Shown here one piece after another: positions 41,712 through 50,489 of a DNA stretch of 64,000 nucleotides; the stretch's first letter is position 1; every line of letters begins with the position of its first letter. Position numbers and translations under genes: made by a program. The notes beneath the pieces were generated by a model. It was given only the letters and a program-made list of their open reading frames with translations. It was not told the origin of the DNA and did no database searches. The DNA is from GCA-2746795 sp964643965. GTDB lineage: Bacteria > Chloroflexota > Anaerolineae > Promineifilales > Promineifilaceae. Location: positions 33,672 through 97,671 of the forward strand of contig CAZXVH010000007.1 of NCBI GenBank assembly GCA_964643965.1. The letters are read 5' to 3'.

Positions 41712-42662
41712 ATGTCTACCGTTGTTGAAATTCCTGATGACAATCTTATTGACTTGTCTGATTATAAATCGAACAGTTTATGGCGTTTGACCCTGCGACG
41801 TTTGTTTAAACAGCGTTCGGCTATTTTTGGCATGAGTATTTTACTGGTTTTGCTTTTTGTGGCTGTTTTTGCGCCCGTCATCGCGCCCTATGCCCCTGAT
41901 GAAGTCTTGATTGGTAAGGAAGATGTCAAAAAACGTCAACCACCCTGCATTCACTTATTGGGCTGCCCGGCCGATCAACCGCAGCATCTTATGGGCACGG
42001 ATGGCAATGTGCGTGATATGTTTAGCCGCATTGTGTATGGCACACGCATTTCTTTGCAGGTGGGTTTTGTTGTGGTGACGATTGCGGTTGTAGCTGGCAC
42101 TTTTTTGGGGGCGGTGGCCGGTTATAATGGGGGCGCGGTGGATAATATCATCATGCGCTTGATGGATATTCTGCTGGCGTTTCCGTTTTTTTTGCTGGCG
42201 ATTGCGTTGGTCTTTGTTTTGGGGGCTAATCTCACCAACGCCATGCTGGCAATTGCCATTATTAGCATCCCCACTTATGCCCGTGTGGTACGCTCCACCG
42301 TCCTCTCTGTGCGGGAGACGGATTATGTGGAAGCGTCGAGGGCGTTGGGCGCCAGCACCTCCCAAATTCTCTTCCGCCGTATTTTGCCTAATGCCCTGCC
42401 GCCTTTGATTGTGCTGGCAACTTTGGGCATTGCTACCGCTATTTTAGATACGGCCGCTCTTTCCTTTTTAGGTTTGGGCGCGCAGGAACCGGTAGCAGAA
42501 TGGGGCACGATGCTCGGCCGTGAACGCAACCAGATTTTTAGCGCCCCTCACCTGGTTTTTATCCCTGGCATTATGATTTCAATTACAGTGCTGGCTTTTA
42601 ATTTGCTGGGCGATGGCTTGCGAGATGCCTTAGATCCCCGTTTGGTGCATGGTGGGGAATAA
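41712..42662 (+). CDS. Peptide/nickel-type ABC transporter permease (DppC-like)
   Basis: A 316-residue inner-membrane protein. The DppC N-terminal segment (RLFKQRSAIFGMSILLVLLF) is followed by APYAPDE, HLMGTDGNVRDMFSRIVYGT and the EAA loop ETDYVEASRALGASTSQILF with RRILPNALPPLIVLATLG. It ends GDGLRDALDPRL as usual. It pairs with the gene just upstream. The two ATPase genes that normally follow (DppD, DppF) are absent; a gene on the other strand comes next. No AACGGCCGTT copy is found. Confidence 0.93.
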   Translation: MSTVVEIPDDNLIDLSDYKSNSLWRLTLRRLFKQRSAIFGMSILLVLLFVAVFAPVIAPYAPDEVLIGKEDVKKRQPPCIHLLGCPADQPQHLMGTDGNVRDMFSRIVYGTRISLQVGFVVVTIAVVAGTFLGAVAGYNGGAVDNIIMRLMDILLAFPFFLLAIALVFVLGANLTNAMLAIAIISIPTYARVVRSTVLSVRETDYVEASRALGASTSQILFRRILPNALPPLIVLATLGIATAILDTAALSFLGLGAQEPVAEWGTMLGRERNQIFSAPHLVFIPGIMISITVLAFNLLGDGLRDALDPRLVHGGE

Positions 42663-42680
42663 ATCCGTATCGGCCGTAAT

Positions 42681-43166
42681 TTAGGAGGCGTTTGTAAGAA
42701 ATGGCTCCCCGCTGTATGGTTCAATTTCTGTTGCTTCTGGCCCTTTGTGAGTTTCCTCGATGTCGTACAAAACCCATTCTCCTTCGTTCAAATCATCAGG
42801 TCTTCCCACTGTACTTGATTTATGGAAGAAGATCTCTTCACCGGCGCCTCTGATGAGAAAGCCGTACCCTTTTTTGGGATTGTACCATTTCATTTTGCCG
42901 ATGTATTTTCCAGTTTGGGGGTCGATTTGAATGTTGAATTCGTTGGAAACATCATCTGGTTTAGCGGTTGCCTGTGAATATGACTTTGTTCCATTTGTTA
43001 CGGTGGGTTCAGCAGCAGTTTGGGTTGGTTGCGGCTGGATATTCAACTGCGCCAAATTGGCGGGGTCTATTGGCAATCCCGCCTGGCTCAAGCGACGCTG
43101 CATTTCTACTGTGAATATAAATTTTGTACCGTCTTTGTCTTTTTCCCATCGATCTCTAAAGTTCAT
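42681..43166 (-). CDS. Cold-shock-domain protein with long N-terminal extension
   Basis: A 161-residue protein. The C-terminal part (about 90-155) is a cold-shock OB fold: GKMKWYNPKKGYGFLI contains the first RNA-binding motif (KGYGFL) and EEIFFHKSST the second (IFFH). Such domains bind single-stranded RNA or DNA and act as RNA chaperones. The first 85 residues (GTKFIFTVEMQRRLSQAGLP, then a Thr/Gln-rich linker) are not part of a normal CspA-type protein and have no recognised family. The gene converges with the permease gene 18 bp away. Confidence 0.85.
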   Translation of the reverse strand: MNFRDRWEKDKDGTKFIFTVEMQRRLSQAGLPIDPANLAQLNIQPQPTQTAAEPTVTNGTKSYSQATAKPDDVSNEFNIQIDPQTGKYIGKMKWYNPKKGYGFLIRGAGEEIFFHKSSTVGRPDDLNEGEWVLYDIEETHKGPEATEIEPYSGEPFLTNAS

Positions 43167-43297
43167 GCTTTGTTGTCTCCGTTTGCGCAGTAAGTAAACG
43201 CCAGGTAGTTTATGCTAAATTGTTTGTAACTATTCTATTATACGCAATATGACCACTTAAAAAAGTAATTCCTGGTTTTCTTGTGACGATAGAGGTA

Positions 43298-43345
43298 GGT
43301 TCCCTGAGCCTGTCGAAGGGAACCGGACTTCGATAAGCTCACTCT
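43298..43345. repeat. REP-like hairpin before the cold-shock gene
   Basis: GGTTCCCT (43298-43305) pairs with AGGGAACC (43317-43324) around GAGCCTGTCGA, followed by CTTCGATAAGCTC. It is of the same family as 14490-14560. It lies between the cold-shock gene and gyrA. Confidence 0.6.
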
Positions 43346-43361
43346 TCGTCCGCTTGTATAG

Positions 43362-45899
43362 TTACGTTTTCCTTTTTCTTTTTCTCGTAGGCTTTACGGG
43401 CGTGTCGGCCATTTCAGCCATGAGAGAGAGCTGCTGGGCAACGGCCGTTTTCCCTTCCGCCTCATTTATTCCCACCCGACCCATTAAGCGGATGGCGCCA
43501 GTGATGCGGTTGCGATCCCCGATTTTCCACAACTGACGCGGTTTAATGAATCGACTGCCCATCGCTGCCTTCTCCAGCTTCATCCGTCTTGTAGAGCCGA
43601 GGGCGGTGGTAATGATGATCTCCGTATCCGGCTCGCCGATGACAATGGCCGCCACTTCCGCGGCGTCTTTGGGCAGCCGGAGATTGATAACCCCCTGTCC
43701 GTGTCGCCCTTGGGTGGGGTATTGACTGGTTTCCGTGGCTTTGGCCAGGCAGTTGTCTGTGATGCTCCAGAGATACCCTTCATCCGTGATGATTTCCATG
43801 CCGATAAGACCATCGGCTTCATCGGCCAGCTTGATGCCTAATACGCCCCCCGCCGGCAGCCCCATCGCTCTCACCGCCCCTTCCTCGAAGCGGATGGTTT
43901 GCCCGGAAGTGGTGGCCAGCAGCACTTCATTTGAGCCTGTGGTCACTTTGGCCCAGCCCAGGGCATCTTCATCTTGCACGTTCATGACGATGAAGGGATC
44001 GGTGGAAATGCCGGGTAAATCTTCCAGTCGCACTCGTTTGACCACGCCTGCTAATGTGGTCAGGAACAGATACCCTTCGGCGTTTGGCGGGATGACCAGA
44101 GCCGCCGCCAAATGATCGCGCTTGGAAAGCGGCGTCATGTCCGACCAGTGGTTGCCCTGGCCCAATTCCCGTGACTGCGCCAATTGGTAAACCGGCAGAC
44201 TGACGGCTCGGCCGTCGGCCGTAAAGAGATAAAGGATGTCTTGGGTGTTTGCTTCCAGGATGGCGGTGGGTTGTTCGGCCGGTTTGGTGGGAATATCGAT
44301 CATTTCGGCAGATGGGGTGCGGGCGATGACGCCTTTATCGCCCACCAGCACCCAGACCTGCTGATCAGGCAGCAAGTCGGAAGCGGAGATGACTTCGCTT
44401 TGGCTGCTGTCGATGATTTGGCTGCGGCGGTTATTGGCATATTGTTGGCGAACGGCCGTTAATTCTTCCTTGATCATAGCCCGCATTAAAACCGGGCTGG
44501 CTAACAACCGTTCCAGATATTTGATCCGCTGTGTCTTTTCCTTATATTCATCCTGGATCTTCTTTTGCTCCAGATTCGCCAGGCGGCGCAGCTGCATATC
44601 CAGAATCGCTTGCGCCTGAATTTCGCTGAATTTGAACTTGCTCATCAAATTGGTGCGGGCCGTTTCCACCGTGCGCGAACGGCGAATGGTATCAATGACG
44701 GCATCCAGATTGTCCAACGCCTTCATCAACCCTTCCAAAATGTGAGCGCGATGTTTGGCCTTTTCCAAATCATGTTCACTGCGCCGTCGCACAATTTCCA
44801 GGCGATGTTCCAGATAAATGCGCAGCGATTGTTTGAGCGTCAACACACGCGGTTCACCGTCCACCAGAGCCAGCAGCGAGATGCTAAAAGTGGACTGCAT
44901 GGGCGTCAGGCGGAACAGGTCGGCCAATACGTTTTCTGGCTCCACGTTGCGCGTGGTCTCCAGGATGATGCGCATCCCGTTGCGGTCTGATTCGTCGCGT
45001 AAATCGGTAAGCCCTTCGATCTTGCCATCCCGGTGCAGATCAGCGATGCGTCCCAGAAGATTCGTTTTATTGGTCTGGTAGGGCAGCTCAGTAATAACAA
45101 TGCGCGATTTATTGCGCTCCATCTGTTCCACATGCGCTTTGGCTCGCACGGTGACGCGGCCCCGACCGGTGGCATAGGCATTGGAGAGGGCATCCGTTTC
45201 GTTGTTTTCCCCTTTATAGCGAAAAACGAGGCCGCCTGTGGGGAAATCTGGCCCTTTGATAAATTGCATCAGGTCGGCGATGGAAATGTCTTCTAAATGA
45301 TCCCAGTTGTCTAGCATGTGGTTGAGAGCGTCGATGACTTCACCCAGGTTGTGAGGGGGGATGCTGGTGGCCATGCCCACGGCAATACCGGAGGAGCCAT
45401 TAACCAGTAAGTTCGGCAGTGTGGCCGGCAGCACGGTGGGTTCTTTCAGTGAGTCGTCAAAGTTGGTGGTGAAATCGACGGTGTTTTTTTCGATGTCGGT
45501 GAGCATGTCGTGGCCCATGGGGGACATGCGAGCTTCCGTGTAGCGCATGGCAGCGGCCGGATCGCCGTCAATAGAGCCAAAGTTACCCTGCCCATCGACG
45601 AGCATGGCCCGCATAGAAAAATCCTGGGCCATGCGCACCATGGCATCGTAAACGGATTGGTCGCCATGCGGATGGTATTTACCCAACACCTCACCGACGA
45701 CGCGGGCTGATTTTTTGTAAGACAGATCGGGGCGCAGGCCCATATCATACATGGCATAAAGGATGCGCCGCTGCACCGGCTTCAGGCCATCGCGGGCATC
45801 TGGCAAGGCTCGGGAGACGATGACGCTCATGGCGTAACTCAAGTAAGAGTCACGCATTTCGTTTTCAATATCGATTTGTTTGATGAGTCCGATTTCCAT
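43362..45899 (-). CDS. gyrA: DNA gyrase subunit A
   Basis: An 845-residue type IIA topoisomerase breakage subunit. It has SYAMSVIVSRALPDARDGLK, GEVLGKYHPHGDQSVYDAMV, the catalytic Tyr in AAMRYTEARMSP and the helical gate region; a C-terminal beta-pinwheel follows (six repeats with VLLATTSGQTIRFEEGAVR and related blades). The GyrA-box, usually QRRGGKG, reads QGRHGQG here, a degenerate form, so gyrase rather than topoisomerase IV is likely but not certain. Together with GyrB it supercoils DNA. The gene is preceded by a hairpin terminator from the suf operon. Confidence 0.93.
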   Translation of the reverse strand: MEIGLIKQIDIENEMRDSYLSYAMSVIVSRALPDARDGLKPVQRRILYAMYDMGLRPDLSYKKSARVVGEVLGKYHPHGDQSVYDAMVRMAQDFSMRAMLVDGQGNFGSIDGDPAAAMRYTEARMSPMGHDMLTDIEKNTVDFTTNFDDSLKEPTVLPATLPNLLVNGSSGIAVGMATSIPPHNLGEVIDALNHMLDNWDHLEDISIADLMQFIKGPDFPTGGLVFRYKGENNETDALSNAYATGRGRVTVRAKAHVEQMERNKSRIVITELPYQTNKTNLLGRIADLHRDGKIEGLTDLRDESDRNGMRIILETTRNVEPENVLADLFRLTPMQSTFSISLLALVDGEPRVLTLKQSLRIYLEHRLEIVRRRSEHDLEKAKHRAHILEGLMKALDNLDAVIDTIRRSRTVETARTNLMSKFKFSEIQAQAILDMQLRRLANLEQKKIQDEYKEKTQRIKYLERLLASPVLMRAMIKEELTAVRQQYANNRRSQIIDSSQSEVISASDLLPDQQVWVLVGDKGVIARTPSAEMIDIPTKPAEQPTAILEANTQDILYLFTADGRAVSLPVYQLAQSRELGQGNHWSDMTPLSKRDHLAAALVIPPNAEGYLFLTTLAGVVKRVRLEDLPGISTDPFIVMNVQDEDALGWAKVTTGSNEVLLATTSGQTIRFEEGAVRAMGLPAGGVLGIKLADEADGLIGMEIITDEGYLWSITDNCLAKATETSQYPTQGRHGQGVINLRLPKDAAEVAAIVIGEPDTEIIITTALGSTRRMKLEKAAMGSRFIKPRQLWKIGDRNRITGAIRLMGRVGINEAEGKTAVAQQLSLMAEMADTPVKPTRKRKRKT

Positions 45900-45993
45900 A
45901 GTTAATTGGTTTTTTGTAGATAGTTGGTTTATGAAATATTTGTTCTAGCTTGACGAGTAAATATAGGCAATTTCCGGGTGACTGTCAAACAAA

Positions 45994-46027
45994 AAGCCCG
46001 TTAATCAACTTTCTGATTAACGGGCTT
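45994..46027 (-). terminator. Rho-independent terminator after sufU
   Basis: On the minus strand a 14-bp perfect stem AAGCCCGTTAATCA (46014-46027 with 45994-46007) and a 6-base loop are followed by TTTTTG. It ends transcription from sufU before gyrA. The rest of the 243-bp gap has nothing recognisable. Confidence 0.85.
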
Positions 46028-46142
46028 GGTCACGGATTTTGCATCCTGTTCTATCGTTTTGTTTACCCACGCCAGTTCATATCACGGCCGTTTGGCGGGA
46101 GGCAAATCATCGAGCCATCTACTTTTACCTATTCAGCCAAAT

Positions 46143-46541
46143 TTACGCTTGATTATCCAACTTTTCTGGTGGGGTAGACAGGCCATACGCCCCAGCTTTA
46201 AGCACTTTAAGAGAAAGCAAGGCGCATTTTACGCGGGCCATGCTTAATGGCACTCCTACCAGTTCCAGCAAGGTCTCTTTATCAAATGCTTTGACCTCAT
46301 CAAGCATCATGCCTTTGATCTCTTCTGTAAGCAAGGAAGCGGCTGCCTGGCTGATAGCACAACCATCACCGCTCCAGGAAACGGCCGTTACCCGGTTTTC
46401 CTCGTCTACCTTCACATCAATCCGAATGACATCCCCGCACAGCGGGTTGTCATCTTCATAAGAAAAGCTGGCATCTTCCAACTTGCCAAAGTTGAGCGGA
46501 TGTTCGTATAAATCAATAATTTGTTCTCTGTAAATATCCAT
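46143..46541 (-). CDS. sufU: SufU iron-sulfur scaffold / sulfur-transfer protein
   Basis: A 132-residue protein of the SufU/IscU family. It starts MDIYREQIIDLYEHPLNFGK and carries the three metal-binding Cys in NPLCGD, GDGCAIS and VKCALLSL. In Gram-positive-type Suf systems SufU accepts persulfide sulfur from SufS. It is the last gene of the minus-strand sufS-sufU pair, 65 bp from sufS, and is followed by a strong terminator. The usual extra SufU insertion region (MLDEVKAFDKETLLELVG) is present, which separates it from IscU. Confidence 0.93.
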   Translation of the reverse strand: MDIYREQIIDLYEHPLNFGKLEDASFSYEDDNPLCGDVIRIDVKVDEENRVTAVSWSGDGCAISQAAASLLTEEIKGMMLDEVKAFDKETLLELVGVPLSMARVKCALLSLKVLKAGAYGLSTPPEKLDNQA

Positions 46542-46606
46542 CTTGAAAGCCCTTATGGGGGATCAGTAGCTTCTTGCTACCCGATAACCGTTTACCTATT
46601 ATCCGA

Positions 46607-47833
46607 TTATAACCTAAAAAGACGCCGCGCTTTATTGAGACTCTCTACCAGTTTGTCTACTTCTTCGGTGGTGGTATGCACGTAAAAGCTGGCCCGCGCT
46701 GTTGAATTGAGCTTGAGTTTTTCATGCAGGGGCATGGCGCAATGATGACCGGCGCGAATAGCAATGCCATCTTTGTCTAAAATTTCGGCAATATCATGCG
46801 GATGCAGGCCCGCCAGTGAAAAAGCGACTACGCCTGCTTTTTGGGAGGCCGGCGGCCCATAAAGCGTGATGCCTTCCACCTCGCTTAATGCTTCTAAAGC
46901 GTAATTGGTGATGAACTGTTCATGGGCGTGGACATCGGCCATGCCCAACTGTTGTAAATAGTCGATGGCCGCTCCCAGGCCAATGCTTTCGGCGATGCCG
47001 GGTGTGCCAGCCTCAAATTTCCAGGGCAGATCATTCCAGGTCGATTTCTCCAATGTCACCCGCCGGATCATGTCGCCACCGCCCATGAAGGGGGGCATCG
47101 CTTCTAGCAGGTGGCGTTTGCCGTAGAGAATGCCGATGCCGGTAGGCCCCAGCATTTTGTGGCCGGAAAAGGTGGTAAAGTCGCAGTCCCACTCTTGCAC
47201 ATCCATCGCCATATGGGGGGCGGCTTGGGCGGCATCCACCATCACTACTGCGCCGACGGCATGACCGGCCGCGACCAGTTGTTTAACAGGATTGATGACG
47301 CCGAAAACGTTGGAAACGGCCGTGAACGAGAATAGTTTAGTTCTCTCCGTGAGCAGCGTGTCCAGATTCGTTAAGTCCAGGACGCCATCTGGATGAAAGG
47401 GGATGTAGCGAATGATGGCCTCTTTTTCTGCCGCCAGCATTTGCCAGGGTACCAAATTGGCGTGGTGTTCCATCTCTGTGAGCAGAATTTCATCGCCAGC
47501 CTGGATGTTTTGGCGACCCCAGCTAGAGGCCACCAGGTTAAAACCCTCGGTGGCGTTGCGTACATAGATGATCTCTGCGGTATCTTGGGCGTTGATAAAA
47601 TCAGCTACTTTTTGTCTGGCCCCTTCATGTGCATGAGTCGCATCTTCGCTCAAGCGATAAATGCCGCGATGCACATTGGCATGATAATTTTGGTAGTATC
47701 TATTCATCGCTTCAATAACCGGTAATGGTTTTTGAGAGGAGGCGGCGCTATCTAAAAAGATTAAAGGCGTCCCGGGATACATTTCTGTTTGAAGGATTGG
47801 GAAATCGGCTCGGATTTTTGTGACGTTTAACAT
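46607..47833 (-). CDS. sufS: Cysteine desulfurase SufS
   Basis: A 408-residue PLP enzyme that removes sulfur from cysteine for Fe-S cluster assembly. The PLP lysine is in FSGHKMLGPTGIGILYG, the catalytic Cys is in IRAGHHCAMPLH, and early segments HANVHRGIYRLSEDATHAHE are diagnostic of the SufS (group II) branch. The ATG at 47833 is used; an upstream GTG at 47845 is possible. It is downstream of a rhodanese gene and upstream of sufU, all in the Suf locus. Confidence 0.95.
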   Translation of the reverse strand: MLNVTKIRADFPILQTEMYPGTPLIFLDSAASSQKPLPVIEAMNRYYQNYHANVHRGIYRLSEDATHAHEGARQKVADFINAQDTAEIIYVRNATEGFNLVASSWGRQNIQAGDEILLTEMEHHANLVPWQMLAAEKEAIIRYIPFHPDGVLDLTNLDTLLTERTKLFSFTAVSNVFGVINPVKQLVAAGHAVGAVVMVDAAQAAPHMAMDVQEWDCDFTTFSGHKMLGPTGIGILYGKRHLLEAMPPFMGGGDMIRRVTLEKSTWNDLPWKFEAGTPGIAESIGLGAAIDYLQQLGMADVHAHEQFITNYALEALSEVEGITLYGPPASQKAGVVAFSLAGLHPHDIAEILDKDGIAIRAGHHCAMPLHEKLKLNSTARASFYVHTTTEEVDKLVESLNKARRLFRL

Positions 47834-47862
47834 AGTGGTTATCACTGTACAGCTTATAGTGA

Positions 47863-47887
47863 ACAGTTTACAGTTTACAGTTTACAG
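47863..47887. repeat. Short tandem repeat ACAGTTT x3.5
   Basis: The 7-base unit ACAGTTT is repeated three times and followed by ACAG, in the gap between the rhodanese and sufS genes. The rest of that 92-bp gap (ACTGTTCACTGTACACTGCGCACTG) is also repetitive. Confidence 0.8.
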
Positions 47888-47925
47888 TGATTACCAATAA
47901 CTGTTCACTGTACACTGCGCACTGT

Positions 47926-48792
47926 TCACTTTCCTTTAGATGGATTTTCGATGGGTACGCCGACCAGGTTACCCCATTCGGTCCAAGAGCCATCATAATT
48001 ACGCACGTTAGGATAACCTAACAAGTAGGTTAAAACAAACCAGGTGTGGGAACTGCGTTCGCCAATGCGGCAGTAGGCGATAACGTTATCGTCTGGCGAT
48101 AAGCCTTGCTCTTCTTCGTAGATGGCGCGAAGCTGTTTGGCTGGTTTGAATGTGCCATCTTCAGCCACAGCCCGGCTCCATGGCACACTTTTGGCCCCAC
48201 GAATATGCCCACCGCGCAAGGCGCCCTCTTGCGGCGAACCGGGCATGTGCAACAGTTCTCCACTGAATTCTTGCGGACTACGAACATCTACTAACGGCCG
48301 TTCTGCTTCCACATGCTCCATCACCTGATCCCGGAACGCCCGAATCTTGTAATCTGCCCGCGCTGCGGGCACATAGTGGGTCTTCGGGAATGAGGGGATC
48401 TCTTTTGTGACCGCTCGTCCTTCATCGTACCATTTCTTACGGCCGCCATCCATCACCCGGCAATCGGCATGGCTGAATAATTTAAAGACCCAAAAGGCAT
48501 AACAAGCCCACCAGTTGTTCTGATCCCCATAAAAGACAACGGTCGTATCCTGGCCAATACCATTTTTCTGCATCAATTCCGCAAACGCCTTCTCGTCCAG
48601 ATAATCACGACGAATGGCATCATTCAAGTCGGTGATCCAATCAATATGGACAGCGTTTTTAATATGGCCGGTGCGGTAGAGCAGAACATCTTCGTTGGAT
48701 TCAACGAGCCGAATTTTATCGGTGTTCTCTAAATTATTTGCCACCCATTCGGTGGAGACCAATACTTCTGGATGTGTATAAACTTTGTTCAT
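47926..48792 (-). CDS. Two-domain sulfurtransferase (rhodanese)
   Basis: A 288-residue protein with two rhodanese domains. The C-terminal domain has the active-site loop CRIGERSS, a Cys-containing thiosulfate/3-mercaptopyruvate sulfurtransferase loop; the N-terminal domain (VSTEWVANNLENTDKIRLVE) has YGDQNNWWACYAF at the corresponding place and is probably structural. It has SWTEWGN near the end, as in thiosulfate sulfurtransferases. Its place in the Suf locus suggests it supplies or handles persulfide sulfur for cluster building. The ATG at 48792 follows AGAGAGG. Confidence 0.9.
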   Translation of the reverse strand: MNKVYTHPEVLVSTEWVANNLENTDKIRLVESNEDVLLYRTGHIKNAVHIDWITDLNDAIRRDYLDEKAFAELMQKNGIGQDTTVVFYGDQNNWWACYAFWVFKLFSHADCRVMDGGRKKWYDEGRAVTKEIPSFPKTHYVPAARADYKIRAFRDQVMEHVEAERPLVDVRSPQEFSGELLHMPGSPQEGALRGGHIRGAKSVPWSRAVAEDGTFKPAKQLRAIYEEEQGLSPDDNVIAYCRIGERSSHTWFVLTYLLGYPNVRNYDGSWTEWGNLVGVPIENPSKGK

Positions 48793-48887
48793 GAAAACCT
48801 CTCTTGAAAATAGACCGCTGGGCAACGATTTTCATCGCTATTGTGGTACCCAACTGGATATCTAAACTCCTTTGGAATATGATGAAC

Positions 48888-48981
48888 TATACTGGCAGCG
48901 GGCATAATCTGACATTTTTACCAGAGGTGGCGCGGTCAGAAAGCAGCCCTTCGGGACTGAGATGCGGCCACAGCGAGTATA
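48888..48981 (+). repeat. 94-bp MITE-like element, copy B
   Basis: Nearly identical to the reverse complement of 2107-2200, bounded by TATACTGGC and GCGAGTATA (one mismatch in the terminal inverted repeat). It lies between sufD and the rhodanese gene. The 334-bp gap holds this and the terminator at 48991-49044. Its left end, read on the minus strand, contains TATAGT, which might act as a -10 for the rhodanese gene (weak). Confidence 0.75.
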
Positions 48982-48990
48982 AAACAAAAA

Positions 48991-49044
48991 CGGTGGCTGC
49001 TGTTCAACAAAAACATTTCGTTTTTGCCAGGGCAGCAGCCACCG
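48991..49044 (-). terminator. Two-part hairpin terminator after sufD
   Basis: On the minus strand CGGTGGCTGCTG (49033-49044) pairs with 48991-49002 in a 12-bp stem; an inner stem CAAAAAC (49020-49026 with 49008-49014) sits inside it. A T-rich run TTTTTGTTTT follows. It ends the sufCBD transcript. Confidence 0.8.
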
Positions 49045-49126
49045 GTTGCATTGTAGATGAAACGGGCGAAGGTATTAGCTGCCTTGTCTCAAACACAAGC
49101 ATAATGGGATAGGGTAGGGCTGATCA

Positions 49127-50422
49127 TTAACCAATTTTTTCCACAATGCGCCCAAAGACGCGATCTCGAATGCCTTCGTAGGGGATGCGGCGCATAAGGG
49201 GATCGAAGAAACCTTGTACGGACATCTCAACGGCCGTTTTCCGGGGAATGCCGCGGCTCATCAAGTAGAACAACTCTTCTTCATCCAGTTTGCCCACCGC
49301 CGAAGCGTGTGTGCAGCGCACATCATCCGCTTCAATCTCCAGGCCAGGAATCGAGTCTGCCCGGGCGCTCTTGTCTAGCATCAAATTCCTATTAGCTTGA
49401 AAGCCGTCGATCCGCTGGGAGCCGGGCAGCGCCTTGATCATGCCCTGCCATACCACGCGGGATTTTTCACGCAGTGCGCCTTTATAAAGCAAATCACTAA
49501 CCGTATCACTGGCATTGTGGATTTGTTCTGTATCCAAATCCAGATGTTGACGGCCGTTTGTGAAGAAAATACCACTCATGCGCCCCCAACTACCTGGCTG
49601 GTCTAGCTCCAACGTCTGGAACACCTTTGTCAGGCGTGTGCCCATAATACTCGTCACCCAGTCTAGCTTGCCATCACGACCCACCCGGCCGCGCTCATGG
49701 TTGAACTGCCACACGTTCTGGCCGAAATCTTGCAATCCCGCATAAACGAGACTGGCATTATCACCCACCAACAATTCGACCACGCCATTGTGGAACCCCT
49801 GAGCTTCGCCATTCGCCGAAGCATATTCATCCATAAAGATCGCTTCTGCGCCTGTTTCCAGCACAACCAGGGTATGGGTAAAGGTGCGGCCGTTTTCCGA
49901 CCACAAGACAGTGTGCAGGGGGGCATCCGCCTTCACATTTTTAGGCGCGTACAGGAACGTGCCGCCACGCCAAAAAGCGCCATGCAGCGCGGCAAACTTC
50001 CCTTCTGTCACCTTGACGCCCTTGGTCATGAAATATTGTTTCACCAACTCCGGATGTTCAGAAACGGCCGTGTGCATATCACAGAAAATAACCCCTTGCG
50101 CCTTTAACTCCGCGCTCAGATCATATTTTTGTGTGACGCCATCGATCTGCAACAGATTGCCACCCGCTTTGTCAGTGGTCAACTGTTCGCCCAAATAGGA
50201 AGGGATAACCGCACTTGTGGCGGCAGCGCCATTGATGGAAGGGCCTATCTCGTCAAATGTTAACAGGCGTAGATTCGTCCGCCGCCATGCTTCATCTTTT
50301 GTCGTGGGCATGGGCGTCGCTTCATAAACCGCAAACGCCTTCAGCCGGAACTCAAGCATCCAATCCGGTTCATTAAGGGATGCTGATAATTTTTTTACTG
50401 CGTCTTTCGTAAAAGTAGTCAT
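49127..50422 (-). CDS. sufD: SufD, Fe-S cluster assembly complex subunit
   Basis: A 431-residue subunit of the SufBCD scaffold. It opens LNEPDWMLEFRLKAFAVYEA, ends GFFDPLMRRIP-EGIRDRV, and has the beta-helix core with CTHASAVGKLDEEELFYLMS RGIP, the SufB/SufD signature GxLDxxxLFYLxSRG. It pairs with SufB and binds SufC. It starts 67 bp after the sufB stop, with no clear Shine-Dalgarno sequence. Confidence 0.93.
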   Translation of the reverse strand: MTTFTKDAVKKLSASLNEPDWMLEFRLKAFAVYEATPMPTTKDEAWRRTNLRLLTFDEIGPSINGAAATSAVIPSYLGEQLTTDKAGGNLLQIDGVTQKYDLSAELKAQGVIFCDMHTAVSEHPELVKQYFMTKGVKVTEGKFAALHGAFWRGGTFLYAPKNVKADAPLHTVLWSENGRTFTHTLVVLETGAEAIFMDEYASANGEAQGFHNGVVELLVGDNASLVYAGLQDFGQNVWQFNHERGRVGRDGKLDWVTSIMGTRLTKVFQTLELDQPGSWGRMSGIFFTNGRQHLDLDTEQIHNASDTVSDLLYKGALREKSRVVWQGMIKALPGSQRIDGFQANRNLMLDKSARADSIPGLEIEADDVRCTHASAVGKLDEEELFYLMSRGIPRKTAVEMSVQGFFDPLMRRIPYEGIRDRVFGRIVEKIG

Positions 50423-50489
50423 GATATTTAAATATGAAGGATGAAGGTTGAGGAATGAACATCCATCATTCCTCATTTATCCTTTCGAT

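Noticed and set aside
47863..47887. Possible CRISPR or iteron array
   Set aside because: The unit is only seven bases with no spacers and three copies; it is a simple tandem repeat.
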